Part shown: positions 14,507 through 23,520 of the stretch, in pieces
Layout: every line of letters begins with the position of its first letter
Position numbering within the stretch: position 1 is the first letter of the stretch
DNA from: Methylococcaceae bacterium
GTDB lineage: Bacteria > Pseudomonadota > Gammaproteobacteria > Methylococcales > Methylomonadaceae
Direction of reading: 5' to 3'
Length of the DNA stretch: 27,655 nucleotides
Assembly (NCBI GenBank): GCA_021647585.1
Contig: JAKIUK010000054.1
Span: forward strand, 1-27,655
The notes under the pieces: generated by a model
Database searches by the model: none
What the model saw: the letters and a program-made list of their open reading frames with translations, nothing else
What the model was told of the DNA's origin: nothing
Program-made: the position numbers and the translations under genes

Positions 14507-15364
14507 ATGAAAGACACTTCCTGTTTAAAAAAGATACTTATAAGCATTTTCCTTACTACATTTTCTTTTTCTGCTAGTGCTGAAGAAAAATTCAGAGTCT
14601 GCGCTGACCCGCTAAACCCACCCTATTCAACTAAATCAGAAGATGGATTTGAAAATAAAATTGCTAAATTATTTGCCAAACAGCTTAATCAGAAAATAGA
14701 ATATTATTGGTTCCCTCAACGCATTGGTTTTATCCGTAATACATTAAAGTCTCAAATCGGAGATACAGAACAATATAAATGTGATGTCGTTATGGGACTG
14801 CCTGTTGGCTTTGACTTTGCAAAAACCACTAAACCTTATTACCATTCAACATACACATTAATTATTGCCAAAGGACGTGGTTGGGATGATATTACTCAAC
14901 CATCACAATTGTCCAACTTGTCTTTACAACGTGAAGAGTCGTTAAAAATTGCTATGTTTGACCGTGGCCCTGGCACAACCTGGCTACAAAAAAGTGGCTT
15001 GCTAGATCAAGGGATTCCTTATCAAACAATGACAGGTGACGATAAAAATAATGTCGCTATGCAAATAGAAAAAGACCTTAAAGCGGGGGAAATAGACATG
15101 GTAATACTATGGGGACCCATGGCTGGTTATGTTATCTCACAAAGCCCCAAGGACACATACAACATAATTCCAATGAACTCTACAGCAGGTATGAAGTTTG
15201 ATTTCTCAATCGCTATGGGTATACGCTACGGCGATAACAAAAGAAAGCAAGTATTAGAGAAGCTTATTGATAACAACATGGATCGAATTCAATCCATAAT
15301 TTCGGAATACAACATTCCTCTTTTACCTATACCCGAACATAAGATCAAAGAAGGAGATGACTAG
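14507..15364 (+). CDS. xoxJ: XoxJ/MxaJ-family periplasmic binding protein
   Basis: The 285-residue protein has a signal peptide (cleavage near SASA/EE, residue 25) and a type 2 periplasmic binding fold. It starts FRVCADPLNPPYSTK and continues with CDVVMGLPVGFDFAKTTKPY, the pattern of the quinoprotein dehydrogenase-associated binding proteins (MxaJ/XoxJ). Cysteines C32 and C93 fit a family disulfide. XoxJ is thought to bind or activate the methanol dehydrogenase rather than import a solute. Its place downstream of xoxF supports the call. The two genes are 615 bases apart, with a terminator and a MITE-like element between them. The usual xoxG cytochrome gene is not here. The ribosome-binding site is weak. 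Confidence 0.9.
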   Translation: MKDTSCLKKILISIFLTTFSFSASAEEKFRVCADPLNPPYSTKSEDGFENKIAKLFAKQLNQKIEYYWFPQRIGFIRNTLKSQIGDTEQYKCDVVMGLPVGFDFAKTTKPYYHSTYTLIIAKGRGWDDITQPSQLSNLSLQREESLKIAMFDRGPGTTWLQKSGLLDQGIPYQTMTGDDKNNVAMQIEKDLKAGEIDMVILWGPMAGYVISQSPKDTYNIIPMNSTAGMKFDFSIAMGIRYGDNKRKQVLEKLIDNNMDRIQSIISEYNIPLLPIPEHKIKEGDD

Positions 15365-15418
15365 TGGTCTAACAATTTTGATTTGATGGATATTACATAC
15401 TCCCCTTGCCCCACTTTC

Positions 15419-15446
15419 AGCCTGTGACTCTCCTGCGTCACAGGCT
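15419..15446. other. Perfect 10-bp stem-loop downstream of xoxJ
   Basis: AGCCTGTGAC (15419-15428) pairs perfectly with GTCACAGGCT (15437-15446) around TCTCCTGC. No T-run follows, so it is not a standard terminator, although it could slow or protect the xoxJ transcript end. It is followed by GCAGGAGTTTCC and GGAGACCGTAGGAAC, which look like pieces of a dispersed repeat. Confidence 0.5.
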
Positions 15447-15529
15447 GCAGGAGTTTCCATGTATGAGTTCTCACGGAGACCGTAGGAACTAAGTTTTTTA
15501 TCCATCACAGCAAAGTTGCAGAAGTACAA

Positions 15530-15590
15530 GTACTCCATCAACATTAATTGATTTCCAGGGTGGACTTAAGTCTACCCTACTGCACTCATC
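15530..15590. repeat. Second copy of the GTACTCCATCAA / GGACTTAAGTC repeat
   Basis: GTACTCCATCAA matches the repeat at 6192, and the central hairpin GGGTGGACTT/AAGTCTACCC (15558-15577, one G-T pair) corresponds to GCGGACT/AGTCCGC there. It lies in the convergent gap between xoxJ and malQ, which holds no gene. Confidence 0.5.
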
Positions 15591-15651
15591 AATCAAACTA
15601 TAGCAATAAACTTCAACAAAACAGCTTTTATCCATCTTATTACTATTTCAT

Positions 15652-17127
15652 CTATTTTCGCCCAAACAATGAAATCAAATGGCCCAACCGTTCCGCCTGC
15701 CCCCCAGCCAACTGCTTCCATTCAAAACGCCACCCCCAATTCCCCTCACTGGTACCAGGAATATTCATTCTATCTTCGGAGCCTAGTTCTAAAATATCCT
15801 GCATCGGAATAATTGTTAAATTTGCTACCGAAGCTAATGCCGCACCAACTAATGTAAAGGGCATTGAAACCTTAGAAAAACCCAAATATTCGTAAACCCG
15901 ATGTTTTTCATGATCATTTAGAGAATTAAACCAGCCCAGAGTAGTATCATTGTCATGAGTCCCAGTATATACAACACTATTTTTTTCATGATTATGAGGT
16001 AAATAGAAATTATCTGAACTGCCATCAAAAGCGAATTGTAAAATTTTCATACCCGGTAAATTAAAGTCGTTTCTCAAGGCATCGACTTCTTCAGTAATTA
16101 TCCCAAGATCTTCAGCCACTAAAGCAATAGAACTACATTCTTTCTCGATGGCTTTCAGCAAAGCTTTACCAGGTGCCACAACCCATTGCCCATTAATGGC
16201 AGTATCTTCATCAGCAGGAATCTCCCAGGCTGATTCCAGTCCTCTGAAATGATCAATCCGAAGAATATCAAACAGCTCACTTTGCGTTTTTATTCTATCA
16301 GTCCACCATTTAAATTTCGTTTTCTTTAAATATTTCCAATCATAATGAGGGTTACCCCAACGCTGTCCAGTCTCAGAAAAATAGTCAGGGGGAACCCCCG
16401 CAACCACAGACATTTCACCAGCTTTATCCAGTTTAAAAACATCTCTGTTTGCCCATACATCAGAGCTATCATAAGCAACAAAGATGGGAATATCACCAAA
16501 TAAAAGCACCTGCTTTTCTCTAGCATATGTCTTAAGTTCATTCCATTGTTTAAAAAAGATAAACTGCTCAAATCTTACATTTTCAATTAACGAACTCAAT
16601 CGATGATGAGCGTCCTTAATCGCGACTGGCTTCCTGTTTTTTAAAGGCTCAGGCCATTGATTCCAAGACTTAAACTCTAATTCCTGTTTAAGTGAAAAAA
16701 ACAAGGCAAAATCATCTAACCAACTCGCATTATCCTGGCAAAACTGATAAAAACTGTCTTTATCTTCTTTGCTAGCAAGCGATTTAAACCCACAAAAAGC
16801 CTTTGCAATTAAACAGCTTTTAGCAAATGCATCATCCGCATGACATTCCCCAAATTGTTCTGTTGCTTGTAGCCAGCCTTTTTCTTCTAGCCACTTAATA
16901 CTTATAAATGCTGTATTACCTGCATGGGCAGATAAACATTGATAAGGCGAACCATCACCATGCGGTAAGCCTAAAGGAAGCGTTTGCCATACAGTAACGC
17001 CAGCGGTATGAAGAAAGTTAATAAAATTATAGGCTTCTTGCCCAAAATCTCCACTTACACCATCACCAGGTAAGGATGAGATATGGAGTAAAACACCTGC
17101 TCTACGAATACTTAGGGGGTTACTCAT
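15652..17127 (-). CDS. malQ: 4-alpha-glucanotransferase (amylomaltase)
   Basis: MalQ, a GH77 enzyme, moves maltooligosaccharide segments between glucans and here most likely serves glycogen turnover. From ATG 17127 the protein has 491 residues and begins SIRRAGVLLHISSLPG, the usual GH77 start. The catalytic residues are present: the nucleophile D292 in LRIDHFRG, the acid/base E339 in VAEDLG, and D394 in THDNDT. PLGLPHGDGSPYQ and GNPHYDW are further family blocks. The open frame extends 32 codons upstream into stem-loop sequence, which I reject. It follows glgC on the same strand after about 160 bases that contain two stem-loops and a run of nine G. Confidence 0.93.
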   Translation of the reverse strand: MSNPLSIRRAGVLLHISSLPGDGVSGDFGQEAYNFINFLHTAGVTVWQTLPLGLPHGDGSPYQCLSAHAGNTAFISIKWLEEKGWLQATEQFGECHADDAFAKSCLIAKAFCGFKSLASKEDKDSFYQFCQDNASWLDDFALFFSLKQELEFKSWNQWPEPLKNRKPVAIKDAHHRLSSLIENVRFEQFIFFKQWNELKTYAREKQVLLFGDIPIFVAYDSSDVWANRDVFKLDKAGEMSVVAGVPPDYFSETGQRWGNPHYDWKYLKKTKFKWWTDRIKTQSELFDILRIDHFRGLESAWEIPADEDTAINGQWVVAPGKALLKAIEKECSSIALVAEDLGIITEEVDALRNDFNLPGMKILQFAFDGSSDNFYLPHNHEKNSVVYTGTHDNDTTLGWFNSLNDHEKHRVYEYLGFSKVSMPFTLVGAALASVANLTIIPMQDILELGSEDRMNIPGTSEGNWGWRFEWKQLAGGQAERLGHLISLFGRK

Positions 17128-17221
17128 TATTATATTTAATTGATTGTCTATCAGGATGTCCTTCCAAGAAAAAGAAACTTGTTCAGCATTTGCTCCTGCT
17201 CTGCATCCATGAAGATGCATC

Positions 17222-17245
17222 ATGTTGAGCCAGATTACTCAACAT
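17222..17245. other. Stem-loop between glgC and malQ
   Basis: ATGTTGAG (17222-17229) pairs perfectly with CTCAACAT (17238-17245). A smaller TGCATC/GATGCA stem lies beside it at about 17205-17222. Neither has a T-run on the minus strand. They may adjust malQ expression within a glgC-malQ transcript. Confidence 0.4.
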
Positions 17246-17288
17246 TTGTTTAGGGAAACCAGTTTATTAACGCCCCCCCCCATAAGCT

Positions 17289-18572
17289 TTACTTGCCTAC
17301 ATGATGCCTTTGTTGTCCAAGCATTTCAGGTGTAACTAATACAACACCACCCGGACTCAATTGAAATCTTTTCTCATCATCCGCTTTATTTTCACCAATA
17401 ACAGTGCCTTCTGGAATGTGACTACCTTTTTCTATTATTGCCTTAGTAATACGACAATTTCTGCCAATAATCACCTCTGGCAAAATGACCGAATCATTGA
17501 CAGTCGAATAGGAATTTACTCTTACATCAGAAAAAATCAATGAATGCCTGACTGTAGCACCAGATATTATACACCCTCCAGATACCATAGAATCTATAGC
17601 CTGACCTCGCCTATCATCATCATCAAAAATAAACTTTGCAGGCGGATTTTGCGCCTGATATGTCCAGATTGGCCAAGTGCTATCATACAAATTCAAATCT
17701 GGGTTCACACCAATTAATTCCATATTGGCCGACCAATATGCATCCAATGTACCAACATCACGCCAGTAGCTTTGTTCGCCACTTTGCAGGTTTAAAAAAG
17801 GATAGGCATTGACTGTATGATCATCAATTACCGAAGGAATTATGTCATGCCCAAAGTCTCTGGTTGATCCGTCTGTCTCCGAATCTTTAATCAATTGCTC
17901 AATAAGAAAAGTGGTATTAAACACATAAATACCCATAGATGCCAATGCTACATCTGATCGGCCTGGAATAGACGGTGGGTTTTCTGGTTTCTCGACAAAA
18001 GCGTGGACTTGTCTATCTTCATTGACATGCATAACGCCAAACTCTTTGGCTTCATCAAGAGAAACTTCAAGGCAACCTATAGTTAAATCAGCGCCCTTAT
18101 CAACATGATCAGCCAACATGGCACCATAATCCATTTTATAGATATGATCACCTGCCAGAATTAAAACATGCTCTGGGTTCTCTCGACGAAGCATGTCAAT
18201 ACTCTGATAAATAGCGTCTGCTGTTCCTTGATACCAACCGCCACCTTGAGCCGTCTGTTGAGCAGGCATCAAATTAACAAACTCACCAAACTCACCTCTT
18301 AAAAACCCCCAACCTTGCTGTATGTGTTTAATAAGAGGATCCGCTTTATATTGCGTGAGTATACCTATCTTTCGTACTCCAGAATTAATGCAATTAGACA
18401 AGGGGAAATCAATGATTCTAAATTTGCCACCAAAAGGAACGGCTGGTTTTGCCCGCCAGTCGGTCATTTGATGTAATCGTGTACCTCGTCCACCTGCTAA
18501 AATCATGGCCACAGTACTTCTGGTCAACTGACTAACAAAACGTTCGTGGTGTGGATTATTTGAATCTGCCAT
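17289..18572 (-). CDS. glgC: Glucose-1-phosphate adenylyltransferase (ADP-glucose pyrophosphorylase)
   Basis: GlgC makes ADP-glucose from ATP and glucose-1-phosphate and is the committing, allosterically controlled step of bacterial glycogen synthesis. The 427-residue protein has the nucleotide-binding loop ILAGGRGTRL (24-33), KPAVPFGGKFRIIDFPLSNC, the substrate-binding FVEKPENPP block and a C-terminal left-handed beta-helix with IIGRNCRI and VIGENK. I chose the ATG at 18572 because GGGG lies six bases before it. A TTG two codons earlier is also open. It is divergent from glgB across 154 bases and is followed by malQ. Confidence 0.96.
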   Translation of the reverse strand: MADSNNPHHERFVSQLTRSTVAMILAGGRGTRLHQMTDWRAKPAVPFGGKFRIIDFPLSNCINSGVRKIGILTQYKADPLIKHIQQGWGFLRGEFGEFVNLMPAQQTAQGGGWYQGTADAIYQSIDMLRRENPEHVLILAGDHIYKMDYGAMLADHVDKGADLTIGCLEVSLDEAKEFGVMHVNEDRQVHAFVEKPENPPSIPGRSDVALASMGIYVFNTTFLIEQLIKDSETDGSTRDFGHDIIPSVIDDHTVNAYPFLNLQSGEQSYWRDVGTLDAYWSANMELIGVNPDLNLYDSTWPIWTYQAQNPPAKFIFDDDDRRGQAIDSMVSGGCIISGATVRHSLIFSDVRVNSYSTVNDSVILPEVIIGRNCRITKAIIEKGSHIPEGTVIGENKADDEKRFQLSPGGVVLVTPEMLGQQRHHVGK

Positions 18573-18592
18573 TTTCAACCCCTTTATTTATA

Positions 18593-18609
18593 GAAATGAC
18601 TATCATTTC
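18593..18609. promoter_or_regulatory. Palindrome in the glgC/glgB divergent promoter region, possible operator
   Basis: GAAATGA (18593-18599) and TCATTTC (18603-18609) form a perfect 7-bp inverted repeat around CTA. It sits about 20 bases before the glgC ATG. The ATGA-N3-TCAT core resembles a Fur box, matching in about 11 of 17 central positions by eye. A different regulator or chance is possible. Confidence 0.3.
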
Positions 18610-18726
18610 TTATTATTTTTTTGCGAGTATAAAATTAGTTTCAAAAGACTATACTCAATTTATTCAGCCTTTAGCCCTGAAATTTGGTAATATTCTCTAC
18701 AAGCTATTCTACTACAATCCACAACA

Positions 18727-20958
18727 ATGGGGCATTGCAAAGTGAACAAAAAAACAAAAAAAAATCAACCTAAAGCTGATTTAACGCCTATTCCTGTAGT
18801 TAAACAGCTAAGTGATGATTTAATTCGTATTGCTGAAGCAAAACATCATGATGCATTTTCTGTTTTAGGACGTCATACCAATGATGACACAACAACTATC
18901 ACTGTCTACGCCCCTTACGCTGAATCTATAAACCTTGGCCCGAAAGGCCCTGTATTTGAAAGAATCCCTGACTCTGATTTTTTTCTATATAAAACCACCG
19001 AAGATACTGTCCTTCTACATTATCAGCTTGCAGTAACGGATAAAGAAGGAAACAAGAACCTAAGCTATGACCCTTATGATTTTGGTACCCTAATAGCTGA
19101 ATTTGATCAACATCTTTTTGCCTCTGGAAATCATTGGCATATCTATAGAAAATTAGGCGCACACCTGCATACTGTTGATCAAATAAAGGGTGTAAGTTTT
19201 GCTGTTTGGGCACCCAATGCACAGCGTGTCAGTGTGGTTGGGGACTTTAATCACTGGGATGGTCGATGTACACCTATGCGTGCTCTTGGGGGCAGTGGTA
19301 TTTGGGAAATTTTCCTCCCTGGTTTAACAGTTGGCTGTGCTTATAAATTTGAAATATTAAATATGCATTCACAGGAATTGCTAGTCAAAACTGACCCTTA
19401 TGGCCAACAGTTTGAATTCCGCCCACAAACCGCATCAATTGTTACTAATGCAAATCATTATAAATGGTTAGATGACAGTTGGATGGATCATCGAAAAGAA
19501 CATGACTGGATGCGTGAAGCCATGTCAATTTACGAAGTTCACCTTGGCTCATGGAAGCGGGATGATCAAGGAAACTTTCTTAATTATAGAGACCTTGCTG
19601 TTGATCTGGTTGACTATGTTAAAGAAATGGGCTTTACTCATATTGAATTATTACCCATTACTGAACATCCTCTCGATATGTCATGGGGGTATCAAACTAC
19701 AGGATATTTTGCCCCTACCAGTCGTCACGGAACACCCGATGATTTCCGGTATTTCGTCGATATATGCCACCAAAATAATATTGGCATCATTCTTGACTGG
19801 GTACCTGCTCACTTCCCCAAAGATTCATTTGCTCTTGCTAATTTTGATGGCACAGCTCTATACGAACACGAAGACCCTCGCAAAGGTGAACATAGAGACT
19901 GGGGTACATTAATATATAACTACAGTCGTAACGAAGTTAAAAACTTCTTGCTGGCCAGTGCCAATTTCTGGCTGGAAGAGTTTCATCTTGACGGCTTGAG
20001 AGTAGATGCAGTGGCCTCAATGCTTTATCTGGATTACTCTCGCGAGCCTGATGACTGGGTTCCAAATATGTACGGTGGCAATGAAAACCTGGAAGCTATC
20101 GATTTCATGAGACATATGAATACAATTACTCATGAACAACACCCAGGCACCGTTGTAATTGCTGAAGAATCAACCTCCTGGCCACAAGTAACTCGTCCAA
20201 CATGGACAGGTGGCCTCGGTTTTTCCATGAAATGGAATATGGGCTGGATGCACGACATTCTTTCATATATGCAAGAAGATCCTGTGCATAGAATGTATCA
20301 CCATGATAATTTAACATTTGGTATGCTGTACGCCTTCTCAGAAAATTTTGTACTTCCTTTTTCTCATGATGAGGTTGTTCACGGGAAAGGTTCCATGTTA
20401 AATAAAATGCCTGGAGATGAGTGGCAACGTTTTGCTAATTTGCGTCTCCTGTATACATTTATGTTTACTTACCCCGGTAAAAAACTGTTATTTCAGGGTT
20501 GTGAATTTGGTCAGGGAACGGAATGGAATTTCAACCAGGCTTTAGACTGGTATGTATTAGATTACCCCTCTCATAACGGCCTTAAAACATTAGTTAAAGA
20601 CTTGAATAAGATTTATACAGCCCAACCGGCATTATTTCAACACGACTTTGAGCACGAAGGCTTTGAATGGATTGACTGTCATGACGTGGATCACTCCATC
20701 ATTAGTTACCGTCGCAAAACAGCAGATGAAGAATTAATTGTGATTTTGAACTTCACCCCAGTAGTCAGAGAAAGTTATCGAATAGGCGTACCTGCCGAAG
20801 GTATTTACACTGAAATTTTCAACTCTGATTCCAATTATTATAATGGCAGCAATAGTGGCAACGGCAATGTGCCTTCTGAACCCACAGCCTGGATGAATCT
20901 ACCTCATTCAGTTAATCTGACACTCCCTCCATTAGCTGGCATAATCTTAAAATTATGA
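18727..20958 (+). CDS. glgB: 1,4-alpha-glucan branching enzyme
   Basis: GlgB introduces alpha-1,6 branches into glycogen. The 743-residue GH13 protein has two N-terminal beta-sandwich (CBM48-like) domains at about 23-140 and 155-240, then the catalytic barrel. The barrel has nucleophile D427 in LDGLRVDAVASMLY, acid/base E480 in VVIAEES, and D548 in PFSHDEVVHGKGS. The MSIYEVHLGSWKR strand is also typical. The ATG at 18727 has no clear ribosome-binding site. A GTG five codons downstream (18742, giving MNKKTKK) is a real alternative, with GGGG nine bases upstream. The lysine-rich first 17 residues are variable in the family. Its stop overlaps the glgA start by four bases. Confidence 0.96.
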   Translation: MGHCKVNKKTKKNQPKADLTPIPVVKQLSDDLIRIAEAKHHDAFSVLGRHTNDDTTTITVYAPYAESINLGPKGPVFERIPDSDFFLYKTTEDTVLLHYQLAVTDKEGNKNLSYDPYDFGTLIAEFDQHLFASGNHWHIYRKLGAHLHTVDQIKGVSFAVWAPNAQRVSVVGDFNHWDGRCTPMRALGGSGIWEIFLPGLTVGCAYKFEILNMHSQELLVKTDPYGQQFEFRPQTASIVTNANHYKWLDDSWMDHRKEHDWMREAMSIYEVHLGSWKRDDQGNFLNYRDLAVDLVDYVKEMGFTHIELLPITEHPLDMSWGYQTTGYFAPTSRHGTPDDFRYFVDICHQNNIGIILDWVPAHFPKDSFALANFDGTALYEHEDPRKGEHRDWGTLIYNYSRNEVKNFLLASANFWLEEFHLDGLRVDAVASMLYLDYSREPDDWVPNMYGGNENLEAIDFMRHMNTITHEQHPGTVVIAEESTSWPQVTRPTWTGGLGFSMKWNMGWMHDILSYMQEDPVHRMYHHDNLTFGMLYAFSENFVLPFSHDEVVHGKGSMLNKMPGDEWQRFANLRLLYTFMFTYPGKKLLFQGCEFGQGTEWNFNQALDWYVLDYPSHNGLKTLVKDLNKIYTAQPALFQHDFEHEGFEWIDCHDVDHSIISYRRKTADEELIVILNFTPVVRESYRIGVPAEGIYTEIFNSDSNYYNGSNSGNGNVPSEPTAWMNLPHSVNLTLPPLAGIILKL

Positions 20959-22388
20959 AAAAAATACTTTTTGCAGCCAGTGAAGTCCATCCATTAATTA
21001 AAACAGGGGGGCTAGCTGATGTTGCCGGTAGTTTACCTCGTGCCCTGATGGAACTTTCTCAAGAAATAAGAGTAATACTACCCAACTACCAGTCCATAAA
21101 CAAAACGGAAGAAGTTCGTTTCATATGCTCAGTTCGGGTTAATAATCAGGATGTCAATATTCTGGAAACACAGCTACCCGATAGTGATGTCATCGTCTGG
21201 CTGGTGGATTGTCCGGAACTGTTTGATGTTCCTGGCAACCCATACCTAGATGAATCGGGAAACCCCTGGCACAACATTGCTGACCGCTTTACTTTATTCT
21301 GCCGAATCATTGTTGAAGTTGCTATGAATAGAGCCCATTTAAACTGGCAGCCCGATGTTGTTCATTGTAACGACTGGCAAACAGGTTTGGTTCCGTCATT
21401 GTTGTCAATTGAATCTAACACGCCCTCTACAGTCTTTACTATTCATAACATGGCTTATCAAGGTGTTTTCCCGGAGAGTACATTTTATGATCTTAATTTA
21501 CCTCGTGAATTATGGCACCCTTCCGGGGTTGAATTTCATCAAATGCTTTCTTTTCTTAAAAGTGGTTTATCCTATGCAGACCGTATAACAACTGTCAGCC
21601 CTACATATGCACTTGAAATTCAAACACCTGAATTCGGTTGCGGACTGGAAGGTGTACTGAGCCATAAACATGAAATTTTAAGTGGCATTATTAATGGTTT
21701 GGATTTAGAACAATGGAATCCTGAAACCGATACAAGCATCAGTGAGCCTTATAATGCCGATACTTTATCCAGCAAAATCATCAACAAAACCTCTTTGCAA
21801 GCTCGCTCATCACTTCCTGTCAATAAATCAGTCCCCGTTTTTGGACTTATTAGCAGGCTGGTTGATCAAAAAGGAATAGATCTGGTTATCGATTGCCTGG
21901 ATGAAATGGTTAATATGTCATTGCAATTTATTTTACTAGGCAGTGGCGACAAAAGTGTTGAACAGAAATTAATGAATTTTGCCAGGCTTTATCCAAAAAA
22001 GATTTCTATCACTATCGGCTATGATGAAGCACTTGCCCATCAAATAGAGGCTGGAGTGGATATTTTTCTTATGCCATCTCGTTTTGAACCCTGCGGTTTA
22101 AACCAAATGTATAGTCAGCGTTACGGTACTATTCCTATCGTCAGAGAAACAGGAGGACTCGCCGATACCATTAAAGATGCTTTACCCAAAAGCATCAACA
22201 ACAATACAGCAACAGGCATATCATTTAAAGCCAGCAATTCCGGTGCCTTATTAGAAGCCATCAAAAGAGCCATGTTATTGTACAACGATAAAAAAACATG
22301 GAAAAAAATTCAGATTACCGCTATGGAGAAAGACTTTTCCTGGAAAAATAGTGCCGAACAGTATTTAGCGCTTTACCAAGAAATTTAA
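20955..22388 (+). CDS. glgA: Glycogen synthase (ADP-glucose, GT5)
   Basis: GlgA elongates alpha-1,4-glucan from ADP-glucose. The 477-residue GT-B protein starts MKKILFAASEVHPLIKTGGL, with the KTGGL donor-binding motif at 16-20. The inter-domain and C-terminal blocks include VFTIHNMAYQG, SRLVDQKGIDL, MPSRFEPCGLNQMYSQRYG (catalytic Glu in FEPCGL) and the TGGLADT loop. The ATGA overlap with glgB shows translational coupling. Together with divergent glgC and malQ it completes the glycogen synthesis set. Confidence 0.96.
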   Translation: MKKILFAASEVHPLIKTGGLADVAGSLPRALMELSQEIRVILPNYQSINKTEEVRFICSVRVNNQDVNILETQLPDSDVIVWLVDCPELFDVPGNPYLDESGNPWHNIADRFTLFCRIIVEVAMNRAHLNWQPDVVHCNDWQTGLVPSLLSIESNTPSTVFTIHNMAYQGVFPESTFYDLNLPRELWHPSGVEFHQMLSFLKSGLSYADRITTVSPTYALEIQTPEFGCGLEGVLSHKHEILSGIINGLDLEQWNPETDTSISEPYNADTLSSKIINKTSLQARSSLPVNKSVPVFGLISRLVDQKGIDLVIDCLDEMVNMSLQFILLGSGDKSVEQKLMNFARLYPKKISITIGYDEALAHQIEAGVDIFLMPSRFEPCGLNQMYSQRYGTIPIVRETGGLADTIKDALPKSINNNTATGISFKASNSGALLEAIKRAMLLYNDKKTWKKIQITAMEKDFSWKNSAEQYLALYQEI

Positions 22389-22491
22389 CAAAAGCGGACT
22401 CAGGCCTAACCAGAACGGTAAAAGAAAGAGCATTATTCTGCTATACTTTATGACTGTACTATCCTGCTTGGCCCAAGGATGGGCAAGATCG

Positions 22492-22665
22492 CTTAACCTA
22501 GAAAGATCAGTTGGGCGCGAAATTATAGTGCAAGATATTGGTTTCACAGTGATTTAAAAAAATCTGAGCTTCACCCATTAGGTTAAGCGGGCATTTTTTT
22601 GAAGTGCTGTGGAATCAAGAGCTTGTGCTAGAAACCGTGAGCCAACTGATTTTTCTAGGTTTAAG
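22492..22665. mobile_element. MITE-like element, complete copy, upstream of the secretin-like gene
   Basis: The left end CTTAACCTAGAAAGATCAGT (22492-22511, then TGG) is mirrored by the right end, whose inverse reads CTTAAACCTAGAAAAATCAG (22665-22646, then TTGG). These inverted ends are about 23 bases with one mismatch and one indel. The right-hand 120 bases are nearly identical to the reverse complement of 27527-27655. It has no transposase. It lies between glgA and the secretin-like gene and extends that gene's open frame backwards by 25 codons. Confidence 0.7.
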
Positions 22666-22683
22666 CTAAAAAACCCAACAATT

Positions 22684-23487
22684 ATGTTTAAAGCCTTTTG
22701 TTTTTGTTTGATTAGTTTCAGCACATCAATTATCGCAAATGAAACAGTGATAGATATCATCCCAGTATATAACCGTCCTGCTTCTGAATTACAACCCTTA
22801 CTAAGTCCTCTGCTTGAAACTTCAGAACAAATCATAGCAAATGGCAATAACCTGATAGTAAAAGCAACGCCCATTCGACTGGAAGAACTTAAAAAACTGA
22901 TTAAAAAACTGGATATACGTTTAAAAAATCTTTCTATTACTGTGATACAAAGTAGGACTAAAACAGCCCAAGCACTCAATGCATCAGCTAACTTTAAACT
23001 TAATAAAGCACTGGATAAATCTAATTTAAATGGACATACCCAGGGTCTATTTGCCCAAACAGAAGGTTTTAAAAACTCTGATAGCACTCAAGTCATTAAA
23101 ACACTGGAGGGAAGATCCGCCTATATCAAGACAGGAACAAACCATCCCATTCAAAATATCAACATTTATGACCCAGGATACGGTTACCCAACTATTTCAA
23201 CAAATACTGAATTTATAGAAACAAGCACAGGGTTTTTAGTTACCCCTCGCTTAACGGGTGATCAGGTAACACTGAATATTACTCCCTGGTCGGATAAAAT
23301 GAATAATATGGGCATTATCGAAACACATGGAGCCAACACTACTCTACGAATCAACCTAGGTGAATGGGTGGAAATTGGTGGTGTAACTGAAAGCAATCAA
23401 ATTTCAAGCAATAAAAGCCTATCCCATTCATACTCGACAGCCAACAAAAAAATGCGGATTATAATTAAAGTTGATAAATTCAATTAA
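22684..23487 (+). CDS. Short secretin-like periplasmic/outer-membrane protein
   Basis: The 267-residue product starts with a signal peptide (MFKAFCFCLISFSTSIIA). Residues about 20-90 look like a secretin N-domain (NolW-like): PVYNRPASELQPLLSPLL, then ANGNNLIVKATP and LEELKKLIKKLDI. The second half matches the core secretin pattern of types II/III and pilus secretins: IKTGTNHPI, GFLVTPRLTGDQVTLNITP and TTLRINLGEWVEIGGV. Ordinary secretins have 400-700 residues. This one lacks the N0 domain, most N repeats and the usual VP-L-DIP-LG gate segment, so it may not form a full channel. No other secretion or pilus gene is nearby. The open frame extends to GTG 22609 inside the MITE-like element, but ATG 22684 begins the signal peptide. 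Function unknown. Confidence 0.7.
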   Translation: MFKAFCFCLISFSTSIIANETVIDIIPVYNRPASELQPLLSPLLETSEQIIANGNNLIVKATPIRLEELKKLIKKLDIRLKNLSITVIQSRTKTAQALNASANFKLNKALDKSNLNGHTQGLFAQTEGFKNSDSTQVIKTLEGRSAYIKTGTNHPIQNINIYDPGYGYPTISTNTEFIETSTGFLVTPRLTGDQVTLNITPWSDKMNNMGIIETHGANTTLRINLGEWVEIGGVTESNQISSNKSLSHSYSTANKKMRIIIKVDKFN

Positions 23488-23520
23488 TCATATGACCTAT
23501 ACACAACTATAATTTAACAG

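Noticed and set aside
15323..15544. A 73-codon minus-strand frame between xoxJ and malQ
   Set aside because: It crosses the xoxJ end, a perfect stem-loop and a dispersed repeat; no coding signal was seen.
17128..17223. Upstream extension of malQ by 32 codons
   Set aside because: The extra residues derive from stem-loop DNA; the GH77 N-terminus begins at the ATG at 17127.
22365..22547. A 60-codon minus-strand frame after glgA
   Set aside because: It overlaps the glgA end and the MITE-like element and has no protein-like pattern.
22578..23087. A 169-codon minus-strand frame opposite the secretin-like gene
   Set aside because: It is antisense to a protein with a signal peptide and family motifs, and begins inside a repeat.
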